DNA from: Triparma columacea
Taxonomy: Eukaryota; Sar; Bolidophyceae; Parmales; Triparmaceae
Direction of reading: 5' to 3'
Assembly: GCA_030267965.1 (NCBI GenBank)
Contig: BRYA01000533.1
Coordinates: 32,987 to 57,550 of the forward strand
DNA: 24,564 nucleotides
Shown here: piece after piece, positions 1 through 8,356 of the stretch
How the letters are laid out: the number at the start of each line of letters is the position of its first letter
How positions within the stretch are numbered: position 1 is the first letter of the stretch
The notes under the pieces: model-generated
Told to the model about the DNA's origin: nothing
Databases searched by the model: none
Seen by the model: only the letters and a program-made list of their open reading frames with translations
Program-made: the position numbers and the translations under genes

Positions 1-1570
1 GAACGCAGCGAACAACGACAACAAGGAAGCTACTTTCAACAAAGTCTTTAACAGGAACTGCGGCCCCGGCACTGCTACCTCGCAGTGGCTTTACTTCCGC
101 AGCAACTGCACGTGCACCTGCGCCATGGAATTCACTGGGCCAACTGACAACCCGACGCCTGCGCCCACCACTCTTTCGCCTACTGCTAGTCCTACGCCAT
201 CGCCTACTGCTAGTCCTACTGCTAGTTTTACGGCATCGCCTACTCCTGCACCCTGCATCAACTCCCTCACCGATAGTAACTTCAAAACGGCACTTGATCT
301 CTGGTTTTCTAATTCTACCCTGGCGACAATCACATACGGCAACATCACGGACTGGTAAGTAGTTGGAAGAACAAGCGAGTAGAGAGGATGCAGAGGGGGC
401 TATATGGTGGGCAGGTTGACAAAGTAGGACGGGACAACGAAGCATCAAGGGAAGATGAACACGCGACCCCAAGTAACAACTAACCCTTATATTCTCCTCT
501 CGGCAATCCGCCCCCTGCGGACCAAAATTAAATCGTTGGCTGGGCAGGTGCACGAAGGATGTCACTGACATGTCGAATGCATTCCTATACAAAGATGCAT
601 TCAACGAGGACATCAGCGGATGGGATGTCTCGAGTGTCACTACAATGTATGCTATGTTCGGGTGAGTATTGAGAGATGCTTTGAAGATGAGGTCTTCGTG
701 GTTTGCGTGCTATCTTTGCTGCATTCTATTTTAAGTAATGTACTCGCTTCTCATTCTAACATTCACACACGCACACGCAAATCTCATCTCGCACATCTCC
801 ACTCGGCCTTGAATTCAACGCAGTACCGCAAAAGCCTTCAACCAGGATATTGGGAGTTGGGATGTCTCGAGTGTCACTGACATGAAGTATATGTTCGAGT
901 GAGTATTGAGTGATGCGTTGGAGTGGAGGTCTTCAATGTTTGCGTGTGGCATTCTGATACAAGTAATATACTCGCTTCTCATTCTAACATTCACAAACGC
1001 ACACGCCAATCTAATCTCCATATCTGCACTCGTTATTGAATTCATAACAGTGAGGCAGAAGTCTTCAACCAGAATATTGGGAGTTGGAATGTCTCCAGTG
1101 TCACTACCATGTATGCTATGTTGCGGTGAGTATTGAGAGATGCTTTGGAGATGAGGTCTTCGTGGTTTGCGTGTTGTCTCTGTGGCATTCTATATTAAGT
1201 AATATACTTGCTTCTCATTCTAACATTCACACACTTACACGCAAATCTCATCTCCACTGTCACCACTCGGCCTTGAATTAAACACAGTTTCGCTTATGCC
1301 TTCAACCAGGATATTGGGAGTTGGGATGTCTCGAGTGTCACTGACATGGGGATAATGTTCTATGACGCAAGTGCCTTTGTCAAGAACGTCAGAGGCTGGA
1401 ACGTCTGCAAAGTCCCGGCTGGCAACTTTGATAACATGTTCCTTCTCTCCGGCCAACCAGACACTAACCTGGTGCCCCCCGCTAACGGAGCATGCATTGG
1501 TTGCCCTAGTGGTACGACCTCTGGCTCCGGAGAGTACGTAACGGGCGGAAACAATTGCACCTCAGTGTAG
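1..1570 (+). CDS. DUF285/BspA-type repeat surface protein, 3' part (5' end outside window)
   Basis: Exons by splice phase: 1-354, 548-661, 824-898, 1051-1125 and 1288-1570 (stop TAG). The donor is GTAAGT once and GTGAGT three times, and every intron is phase 2. The first exon is open from base 2 and encodes a Cys-rich stretch, then a Pro/Thr/Ser linker (about 148-255) typical of extracellular stalks. The following exons encode the DUF285 (PF03382) signature FNQDIGSWDVSSVTDM four times, one repeat per exon. The tail has a CxxCPSGT motif like a GCC2/GCC3 (ephrin-receptor-like) Cys-rich end. The family occurs on bacterial surfaces and is expanded in stramenopile algae, where its role is unknown; adhesion or recognition is a guess. 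The N-terminus and any signal peptide lie outside the window. Confidence 0.85.
662..1362 (+). repeat. Tandem exon+intron duplication units
   Basis: There are three consecutive units, each made of an intron plus the DUF285 exon after it: 662-898, 899-1125 and 1126-1362. Introns 662-823 and 1126-1287 are both 162 bp and nearly identical, including the GTGAGTATTGAGAGATGC start and the CTTCTCATTCTAACATTCAC block. The middle intron (899-1050) is 152 bp and more diverged. Exons 824-898 and 1051-1125 are both exactly 75 bp. Confidence 0.85.
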
Positions 1571-1575
1571 GGCGA

Positions 1576-1596
1576 CGAGCGAAGCGAGTCGCGGAA
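1576..1596. repeat. Dispersed 21-bp GAGCGAAGCGAG element, copy 1
   Basis: A GAGCGAAGCGAG-containing 21-mer begins 6 bp after the stop codon of the DUF285 gene. An identical 21-mer occurs at 21066-21086, inside an intron of the DENN gene. The surrounding bases form a short palindrome (GCGAC...GTCGC). Confidence 0.7.
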
Positions 1597-1599
1597 GGG

Positions 1600-1717
1600 G
1601 TGGGTGCGTTAGTGGGGTGCGTTAGTGGGGTGCGGTAGTTAGTGGGGTGCGGTAGTTAGTGGGGTGCGGTAGTTAGTGGGGTGCGGTAGTTAGTGGGGTG
1701 CGGTAGTTAGTGGGGTG
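1600..1717. repeat. 17-bp minisatellite
   Basis: About five head-to-tail copies of the 17-bp unit GTGGGGTGCGGTAGTTA, preceded by two shorter 13-bp variants (GTGGGGTGCGTTA). It lies directly downstream of the DUF285 gene, in its 3' flank. It has no coding potential. Confidence 0.9.
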
Positions 1718-2328
1718 GTTAAGGGTTACCCTTGCATCGCTGCCATCCTCTAGCCTAACTCCGACCTTGTCCCATATCTCCACGTGGTTCGAGTCTAGCT
1801 ACATCCGTCGGACCGGCGAGCGTGGACTCGTTCCAGGGGAGGGAGAAGGACTACATCATTATGACGTGTGTGAGATCGAACGACGCGGCGGGGGGGGGAG
1901 GAAAGTACGCGGTGGGTGGGGCGGGCAGGGGGGGAGGGGAGGGGGTGTGAGGAAGTAACTAACGGAGTCGATGTTCCAGTCCAAGTCACAACTTAAATTC
2001 TTCCTTTCCCCCCCTCCCCTCTCCCCTCATTCGAGGTGAGGGAAAATAAACCACAGAAAATTACCAAAAAATTTAAGAAGTGAGATGTTGGAAAGCGGGG
2101 GAAGGAGAGGGGCGAGTTTATTGGTTGACCTCTGGCATGCGGGGGCAGGGAAGTCGTGTTGGTGTTTGTGGGTGTTTTTGTGAGCTGGGTCGAAAAATTG
2201 ACGATGAGAGAGTTGGTTGAATTCAGGGACTTTTGAGAGGTTTATTCGACATTTAATACCTTTTTCTAGCGAATTATACCATCAGATACCATATAAGCTT
2301 TTAATTACATCATAAATATCCCTAGAAG
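1718..2328. other. Intergenic, with G-rich tract
   Basis: No gene is recognised. The segment 1886-1952 is almost all G on the plus strand, with several runs of G3 or longer, and could form G-quadruplexes. A C-rich tract follows at about 2003-2030. The last 100 bp before the next gene are AT-rich, as expected for a promoter, but no defined element is clear. Confidence 0.5.
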
Positions 2329-2610
2329 ATGAGCCCTAACACTAACCTCAACCCGTCCACCCCCACCCACATCCACAGAATGTCCAACCTTTCAGCCGGA
2401 GCTTCTTCATGGGCACCCCCCGCATCCGGGGAGGCTGCGCCCGCCGCGCCCTCTACTAGCAACCTCACTGAGAAGGAGGAGGCTGCCCAGATTGTCGCCA
2501 GGGCACAGGCTGAGATGGAGGAGAGGAAGAAGCAGCAGCAGAAGGTGGCGGGAGGTATGAGCAAGGAGGAACTTCAGGCCCTGATCAACGCCAAGACCGC
2601 CAAGCGGTAG
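2329..2610 (+). CDS. Small protein with PAM2-like motif and C-terminal helix
   Basis: A 93-residue reading frame. Residues 21-30 read LSAGASSWAP, which matches the spacing of the PAM2 motif (L-N-x-x-A-x-x-F-x-P) that binds the MLLE domain of poly(A)-binding protein. Trp replaces Phe, as in the PAM2w variant of LARP4. The centre is Ala/Pro-rich, and residues 48-93 are a charged, helix-forming segment (EERKKQQQK). The true start may be Met18 (base 2380): the pyrimidine-rich CACATCCACAG just before it looks like a 3' splice site, so Met1 may lie in a 5'UTR intron. A link to mRNA translation or decay is inferred from the motif only. It converges on the Tubby gene. Confidence 0.6.
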   Translation: MSPNTNLNPSTPTHIHRMSNLSAGASSWAPPASGEAAPAAPSTSNLTEKEEAAQIVARAQAEMEERKKQQQKVAGGMSKEELQALINAKTAKR

Positions 2611-2689
2611 ATAAGCTGTTGGAAAAGTTGAGCAGTGAAGGGGGGGGGGGATGTTGATGAACGTTGTTGTTTGGAGAGAGAGTAGAGTA

Positions 2690-2736
2690 GGAAGTTGGAA
2701 CGAAGTTGGAACGAAGTGGAACGAAGTGGAACGAAC
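2690..2736. repeat. Short tandem repeat (GGAACGAAGT)
   Basis: Four or more imperfect copies of a roughly 10-11 bp unit (TTGGAACGAAG/TGGAACGAAG), lying between the small PAM2-like gene and the duplicated block. Confidence 0.7.
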
Positions 2737-2940
2737 GGATACAAAAAAAGAGACTGAACTACTGTCGAGCAGCGGGAGCGGGAGAGGATGCGGGAGAGGA
2801 TTAACTTGTATGTACAGCACACCAATTTATATGGCATGAACACTCCACCACACTGACCTAAAAACGATTACAATTATCACGAAAAATGCATTTTATTTGC
2901 CTTATTCAAAGTTAGTTGGTTCCCACGTCACTCAAAGCGA
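2737..2940. repeat. Direct repeat copy 1 (duplicated 3' end of Tubby gene)
   Basis: This is about 204 bp and closely matches 2947-3146. Shared blocks include GGCATGAACACTCCACCACA and GATTACAATTATCACGAAAA. The block contains a degraded copy of the last Tubby codons (near 2928-2940) in addition to the 3' flank. Confidence 0.85.
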
Positions 2941-2946
2941 GGAAGT

Positions 2947-3146
2947 GGATACAAAAAGAGAGACTAAACTACTGTCGAGATGTGATGGGAGAGGATTTCG
3001 TTGTATGAACATGTACAACCAACCAATTTATATGGCATGAACACTCCACCACACTGACCTAAAAAAACGATTACAATTATCACGAAAAATGCATTGGCCG
3101 CATGGCCTTATTCAAAGTTAGTTGGTTCCCACATCACTCAAAGCGA
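2947..3146. repeat. Direct repeat copy 2 (with real Tubby 3' end)
   Basis: This is the second copy of the tandem block. It includes the true stop codon of the minus-strand Tubby gene (3134-3136) and its 3' flank. It differs from copy 1 by small indels and substitutions, such as the GGCCGCAT insertion near 3095. Confidence 0.85.
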
Positions 3147-4444
3147 GTAAGGCAGACACCGAAGGCTTGCAGTGGGGTCATGGGGTAGGTGAACTGCACC
3201 GCCCACGTGTTCTTCCTAATCCTGTTCATCTGCAGCGTCGCCGACGAGGGGTCAGGGGTGGTGGGAGGAGGGGAAGCCAGGGGTGGAGGGTCCCCACCCA
3301 GGGTGTAAGAGACGAGGAAGTTCTTCTCGGAATCTAGGATTCTTCGCCCGTAGTAGTCGCTAGTGCCGGCGCAGAGGGAAGGGTTCTCGTGGCCGGACAA
3401 TATGTAGATTTGGTCCTGGGGAGGGGTGGTGAGCAAAGCGAGCGAAGTAAGGGAGAGGCCGCGCAAATAAGTTTTTGAGTTAGCTTGTCAGGGGCCGGTT
3501 TAACCTCACCTTCATCAAGTCGTTCCTCGACCCCCGCTCAACCAGCTGCCTCGCGTTGTGCGTGATCTTGTCATTCCTGGTGGTTCCATTGAACACATGG
3601 CAAGTGGCTTCTTCCCCCGTGCCCGTGACCGTAGGGATGCTTACGTTGATTACCCGATCCAAGTTATCGTTGGTAGAAATATACACGGACGAAAGCTCGT
3701 GACGGGGTGCGAGGAGCTGCCAGGGGAGGGGAGGGGAGGAGAGGGGAGTCGACGGGGTTAGGTGATTATAGAGATGGTGAGTGAGCGAGGCGGGTAGAAT
3801 GAGCAAGGCAATGAGCGAGGGGGTAGAATGAGCAAGGTCCATTCTCACCTCGTCCATGTGTTGATCGGCCTCCTTTTCCTCTGCCGTCTGCTCCTTCTCC
3901 TCCTCGTCCGTCCCCTCATCGATGTCGACGTCTAAGAGCCGATTAGGGTTGATCCCTCTGTCGTGCTGCACGTACTCGTCCCCGCTCTTTATCTTGATCT
4001 TCCCCAAGTAGTACTGTGAGGGGGTCGGGGTCTCGTTAGCGGCATTCTCAGACGGAGACAAACAACTACCCCCTCCTCCTCTGCTCCACCGCACCCTCTC
4101 ACCTTGCTCCTATCCTCCCTCGCGTCTGTTCTTAGGTCGTCTTTGTCCAGTGAAATGAGGTACGCCTTCGGTAGCCTTTTGCGTCTTGCCAAAACCCTGA
4201 ACGAAGAGGGCGCAGGCGGGGCGTGCGATTGCGGGGGAGGGTCGAAACATAAAGTGAAGGTCGCCCCGGATATGTAAGACTTCTCGCGGATTATTACCAT
4301 CCTGTAAATGGCGGTGCGGGAGGCTGGCACTGATTTTATGAAGGCGAGGTAGGAGGAGAGCGTGGAGAGGGTTGGAGGGATGGAATGGACAAGGGTGGGA
4401 GAGGAGGGCGGGGGGGTAGAGGGATGGGGCTTCTTGCGAGGCAT
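3134..4444 (-). CDS. Tubby-like (TUB) domain protein
   Basis: Exons on the minus strand: 4444-4103, 4013-3849, 3716-3510 and 3415-3134. All introns are phase 0 with GTGAG donors, giving 331 residues. TUB-family landmarks appear in order: an early strand YRMVIIREK with FTLCFDP; RKRLPKAYLISLDKDDL; YLGKIKIKS followed by HDRGINPNR (cf. YDNGVNP in TUB); HELSSVYISTN (cf. RELAAVVYETN); NFLVSYTLGG; and the C-terminal signature VQFTYPMTPLQAF-x-LTRFE, the last strand and central hydrophobic helix of the barrel. Tubby domains bind phosphoinositides such as PI(4,5)P2 and can move between membrane and nucleus or carry cargo to cilia. Here an acidic insert (DEGTDEEEKEQTAEEKE) follows the GINP strand, and Pro-rich inserts break other loops. 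It is strongly diverged, so lipid binding is unproven. Confidence 0.75.
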
Positions 4445-4665
4445 TGGAAGGACAAGGGGGTCTTGGGGGAGGAGTAAGGAGGATTAGGGGTTAAGGCGGA
4501 CGGGGCGAGGGGGTAGTAAAGCGGGGGGGTGGTGGAGAACTGATGAGGTGGGCAATGAATCAAATAAAACAAGAAAAATAGGAGAGGTTGCACCCACAAA
4601 CTTGCAATGTTGAAATTATAGCAAAAAATTCACTTTTTCGACAAATTCTGCAAATATAAGCAGGA
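4445..4665. other. Intergenic between Tubby and tRNA genes
   Basis: A G-rich stretch (4449-4530) upstream of the Tubby ATG is followed by AT-rich sequence leading into the tRNA. CAAATATAAG at about 4651-4660 is a TATA-like element 10 bp upstream of the tRNA. Nothing else is recognised. Confidence 0.4.
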
Positions 4666-4737
4666 GCCGATTTGGCTAAGTGGTAAAGCATCTCACTTGT
4701 AATGAGAAGATCCGTGGTTCGATCCCGCGAGTTGGCT
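4666..4737 (+). tRNA. tRNA-Thr (anticodon TGT)
   Basis: The cloverleaf folds by eye. The acceptor stem GCCGATT pairs with AGTTGGC, with G-T wobbles, and the discriminator is T. The anticodon stem TCTCA/TGAGA encloses the loop CTTGTAA, which puts TGT at 4698-4700 and reads ACA (Thr). The T-arm CGTGG-TTCGATC-CCGCG is intact. The A box (TGGCTAAGTGG) and B box (GGTTCGATCCC, 4716-4726) match eukaryotic Pol III promoters. There is no intron and no encoded CCA. Confidence 0.93.
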
Positions 4738-4742
4738 CGACG

Positions 4743-4750
4743 TTTTTTTT
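4743..4750 (+). terminator. Pol III T-run terminator
   Basis: Eight consecutive T residues begin 5 bp after the tRNA 3' end, a standard Pol III terminator. Confidence 0.85.
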
Positions 4751-4933
4751 GCCCCCGCGCGCAACGAAGGCGAGAGAGGAGCATGCTGGCAAAGTTTGAG
4801 AGTGATTGGAGGCAGTGGTGAACCCAAGGGAGGATGAGTTACATCCGAGTTTGCGTATTCTCCTTTTTTGTTTGCTTACAAATATTCCTACTCGTTCAGC
4901 TCTATTTTGGGTTAAAATGTTTGTATATATCTT

Positions 4934-5074
4934 CATTTATTTCATCAAAAAACAAAATATACCTTCGAACTTAATCCTCGGGCTCAAGCTGAATTCCATA
5001 ATGGCATCGAAAGCCCTCCTTTTCCCTTCCCCCTCCTTCCACAACCCCGCCGCGCATTCCCTTCCTTTCCTAGT
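4934..5074 (-). pseudogene. Duplicated 3' fragment of the FAD oxidoreductase gene
   Basis: About 141 bp nearly identical to the 3' end of the FAD gene (7071-7225), in the same orientation. It encodes the same C-terminal peptide segment (AFDAIMEFSLSPRIKFEG). One Trp has become Cys, and a deletion of about 14 bp removes the original stop, so the frame would read on. It has no upstream exon and no start, so it is a truncated copy. It sits just beyond the 3' end of the multicopper oxidase gene; together with the intact copy it forms direct repeats flanking that gene. Confidence 0.85.
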
Positions 5075-5139
5075 AATATCTTTAATCTATCGTGTAATCA
5101 TCAAGGAGGTTGCTTTTTTTTTAGCTCCACTTCCTCACG

Positions 5140-6879
5140 TCATGTCATTTCGCAATCGTCTTCGTCATTGCTTTCCCCCCCAATGCCAATGAACGTCTTT
5201 TCTTTCTTTTTCTTCTTGAAGAAACAAAAAACCACACCAGCCACCAACACAACCACCACCACACCACCCACCATGAAGCCAATCTGGGTGAGTGTGAAAC
5301 CGAAATAGATGAAGGTGGAGCAATTTCCGACGTTACCCGCAGCAATGTCATCCTCGGGGCAATCTAAGATTTCGAAGGTTCCCATACAGCCTCTGTCCTC
5401 GTGGTTTAGCCAGTGACAGTGTGTAACAACGGTACCCTTGTGATCGGCGACGTGCATCCTAAAATTTCCATTTGCAAGCACAACGTCGTGCCAGTCTCCG
5501 CTTCGGTACCAGGCGTTGATATTATCTTGCACCTGCAGGGGGTTGATGTGGACGTGCAATGGGTGTTCGTCGGCTTCGACGGCGATGTCTTCATACGTTG
5601 AGGCATACACGCTGAACATTGGATTGCTAGGTCCGTCCCAGGAATTTCCATTTATATTGCAGCCGCCTGGTCCGTCGTCGATCCCGATCTCCTTGCGACC
5701 GTGGACAGAGACGGAACGAAGGTCGCGAAGGTAGGATGGGAGGTTCGGGATGAAGTCCAATGTTGATAGGGGGTCATCGCTCCCGCCATCTCCCGCAACC
5801 ACGTTGATTTTTGCGATTATCATGTTGCCGATATTGGTAGCTCCATCGTCATCTTCGTCTCCTTGAATGCCCGCACCGGATTTGCTCTCTAAAACAACGC
5901 TGTCGTTGCCAACGAGAGCACTAGGGCACTTGATTAGGGCATCAACGCGATTCCCTGACACCAGGAACAGAAACTCGGTGGCGCGAGGGCCGTTCAGCAA
6001 GTACACCCCATCTTTGGCTAGGACGGCAAGCTCGCAGCCTTCAACGAAAAAGTTCCCAAAGTGCAAGACGCTCGCTAGGACAGTTCTAAGGCGATACCAC
6101 TTTGCGGCGGTGAGGGTGATCGTAGGTTTGTTCTGGCCATTGACGAGAACGAGGGTTGATGGGCCTGCAGTTGTGGTCACAGTGTTGGATGATGCAGGCG
6201 ACGAGGCTGCTTCGATGGCATGCAGTGAGGCGTCGTCGTCTGATTGTTGAGGTATAACGGAGATTACAAGCACGATCTCCTCGATGCTTCCATCCGTCAG
6301 TTTGGCCGGAAGGCCATCCTTAGATGGGTCGTCCTCCACGATGATGAGCCCGTGTGCCCCCCCTCCGACTTGTAAAGCTGTGCTTCCATGGAGGTGGGGG
6401 TGATACCAGTATGTTCCACCGACGTGGTCTTCGGGGATTTCGTACGCATAGTTGTAGGTGCTTTGGGGGGGGACGTTTATGAATACGTCGTCGCCGGGCT
6501 CTTCGTGAGGGACATGGAGGCCATGTGTGTGGATGTTGGTGTTGTTCGGGCGGCTGAACGTATTGACTCCGCTTTTTATCGAGGGGGTTTGGAGAGCGTT
6601 GATTAGGTTCACCTTGGGTGTCGTTCCACGCTTCATTACCAGTGTGGGACCAGGAATCTCCCCGCTGTACCCCCTCGTCCAAAATTTTGCGCCGGGCCCG
6701 TCGTATTCGAGCACATCCAAAGTCAAATCAAATCCATTTTCATAGTGATCAGCCAGCATTACGATCTGTGGCTGCACTAGTGGAAGGAACGGGGTTTTGT
6801 AGTCGCGGACTGATACTGTTGCAGGTATCAGCACGAGAACGAGCAAGAGCAAGAGGGCGGGGCGCGTAAAGCACATCAT
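5140..6879 (-). CDS. Membrane-anchored multicopper oxidase (laccase-like)
   Basis: A single-exon protein of 579 residues. An N-terminal signal peptide (residues 1-23, poly-Leu core) precedes the cupredoxin domains. All four copper-binding motifs are visible: HTHGLH (117-122), WYHPHLHG (158-165), HPLHVH (439-444) and HCHWLNH (487-493). Cys488 and His493 are type 1 copper ligands; the HxH pairs build the trinuclear centre that reduces O2 to water. At the axial type 1 position (Cys488+10), where Met, Leu or Phe is usual, there is Cys498, followed by Met499. A C-terminal transmembrane helix (about 530-553) and a Lys-rich cytosolic tail suggest type I membrane topology with an outward catalytic domain. 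The substrate is not readable: ferroxidase, phenol or bilirubin-type activities are all possible. There are no introns, unlike most of its neighbours. Confidence 0.92.
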   Translation of the reverse strand: MMCFTRPALLLLLVLVLIPATVSVRDYKTPFLPLVQPQIVMLADHYENGFDLTLDVLEYDGPGAKFWTRGYSGEIPGPTLVMKRGTTPKVNLINALQTPSIKSGVNTFSRPNNTNIHTHGLHVPHEEPGDDVFINVPPQSTYNYAYEIPEDHVGGTYWYHPHLHGSTALQVGGGAHGLIIVEDDPSKDGLPAKLTDGSIEEIVLVISVIPQQSDDDASLHAIEAASSPASSNTVTTTAGPSTLVLVNGQNKPTITLTAAKWYRLRTVLASVLHFGNFFVEGCELAVLAKDGVYLLNGPRATEFLFLVSGNRVDALIKCPSALVGNDSVVLESKSGAGIQGDEDDDGATNIGNMIIAKINVVAGDGGSDDPLSTLDFIPNLPSYLRDLRSVSVHGRKEIGIDDGPGGCNINGNSWDGPSNPMFSVYASTYEDIAVEADEHPLHVHINPLQVQDNINAWYRSGDWHDVVLANGNFRMHVADHKGTVVTHCHWLNHEDRGCMGTFEILDCPEDDIAAGNVGNCSTFIYFGFTLTQIGFMVGGVVVVVLVAGVVFCFFKKKKKEKTFIGIGGESNDEDDCEMT

Positions 6880-7070
6880 CGTTCGTGGAACAGAGGGGCG
6901 GAGGGGGTGCTTATTCTCTTCAATAAGACGCCGATTGTGAGCGGCGCTCGACTCAGCTGAAAGATTCGGTTACGGGAGGGGTTAAGCGGTGTGCAGAATG
7001 AAAGAAAATTCTTGTTAAGCTCTGTGAATCTTTAAAACTGAGTAACTGTCTTCACCTCCCAATTTCTTCA

Positions 7071-7225
7071 TTTATTTATTTCATCAAAAAACAAAATACC
7101 TTCTATTCTTCACCTTCGAACTTAATCCTCGGGCTCAAGCTGAATTCCATAATGGCATCGAAAGCCCTCCTTTTCCCTTCCCCCTCCTTCCACAGCCCCG
7201 CCGCCCATTCCCTTCCTTTCCTAGT
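7071..7225. repeat. Direct repeat (intact FAD-gene 3' end)
   Basis: This is the partner of 4934-5074. The two direct repeats, about 2 kb apart, bracket the multicopper oxidase gene. This copy contains the functional stop codon and the last codons of the FAD gene. Confidence 0.85.
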
Positions 7226-8356
7226 CCTTTCCCCTCCCCTTCCTGCAATATCCACCGCCATACCCGTTACGTTGAGTCTAGCCATCCTCATCCATCTCTC
7301 CTTCTCGTATAGCCTAACCCCCTCCCTAACCTCCTCCTCCCCCCTCCTCCCCCCCAGGCACCTCCCCAGCACGTAAGCGTCCTCAGCGGCCAGCGTAACC
7401 CCCTGGCTAAGTATGGGGTTAACGGCCCTCGCGGCGTCCCCGACCCCAGCGTAGCAGGGGAGGCCCAGGTCGCCCAGGCTCCCGAGGAGGCCGAAACCTC
7501 TGGCTTCCTCAACCGACAGGACTTGACCGCGGGAAAGGATTTTGGACTCCTCACCGGGTAGACTTGACCAATACGAAAGGGAGGGGCCGGTTGTGAACCA
7601 AGTGCAACCGCCAGTCACGCTAGGGACCGCAGCGAAGCGGTAGTTACTAGGGCCCAGGGTCTGGAACGAAGAAGACTCAAGGGTGTGAGTTGAGGTACCT
7701 CTCGTTACGGTAAACCCTAGAGAATTCAGACGGTGGGATGGGGAGGGGAAGAGGAGACTACGGAGATGGGAGCTCGCGCCGCTGGATGGGTGAGAAAGAG
7801 GGGGGGGGGTGAGAGGGGATAGCTGAGCATTGTAGTTTCCGGTCGCTCTCTCTTGTCATCTATCTTCCAGAGAGAAAACCCACCTGCAGTCTATGACGAC
7901 CTCCTTACCCCCCACCACCTCCTCCACTAGGTCCTCAACGTCAAAACCGTACTCCACTTCCCCCCCCTCCCCCTCTATAGCCTCCCTCCCGACAGCCTCC
8001 CTAAGTATATCTAGCAGTTTGTCCTGTTCCACGAATAGCAGTCCAGTCTTAACCCTACTTCCATAATTGTCCCCTCCCACTCTCCCCAGCTCGGAACCTA
8101 TCAAACGCTGCCCCCCCAGACCCCTGTACTCTACGTGTTGGCACCATACCCCGTTGGTAAGTATTTGTTGGTATGCTTCTGGGCTGAGGCGGTTGATAAT
8201 TTGTAGAGCTTGCGTCCATAAACCAATTTCTATAGGTGGCTTGACGAATGTATTGATTGCCGGTTCAACAAGTCTATATTTGATTTGTTTATTGAAATGC
8301 TTGAGTGATAATTGAAGTAAATAGCTCGAGTATGATGTCCCTACAATGGTAATCAT
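7103..8356 (-). CDS. FAD-dependent oxidoreductase/monooxygenase-like protein
   Basis: Two exons: 8356-7884 and 7781-7103. The intron is 102 bp, phase 2, with donor GTGGGT and acceptor ATCCAG. The spliced protein has 383 residues. Splicing restores DCSGASSHLR, the class A flavin-monooxygenase motif (cf. GADGxxSxvR) at the junction, which supports the model. Near the C-terminus, GDAARAVNPILSQG followed by LAAEDA is the classic FAD-ribityl/phosphate motif of the UbiH/PHBH family. The N-terminal Rossmann glycine motif is degenerate: residues 6-11 read GTSYSS rather than GxGxxG. The region VEQDKLLDIL corresponds to the R-x-x-L-x-x-x-L segment. The substrate is unknown; hydroxylation or epoxidation of a small aromatic or isoprenoid would be typical. 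The last exon becomes very G-rich. Confidence 0.8.

Noticed and set aside
1..1570. Bacterial contamination suggested by BspA/DUF285 similarity
   Set aside because: Consistent spliceosomal introns in the coding sequence, and eukaryotic neighbours (tRNA with Pol III boxes, Tubby, DENN).
4676..4936. Minus-strand frames covering the tRNA
   Set aside because: They run through the tRNA and its terminator; chance frames.
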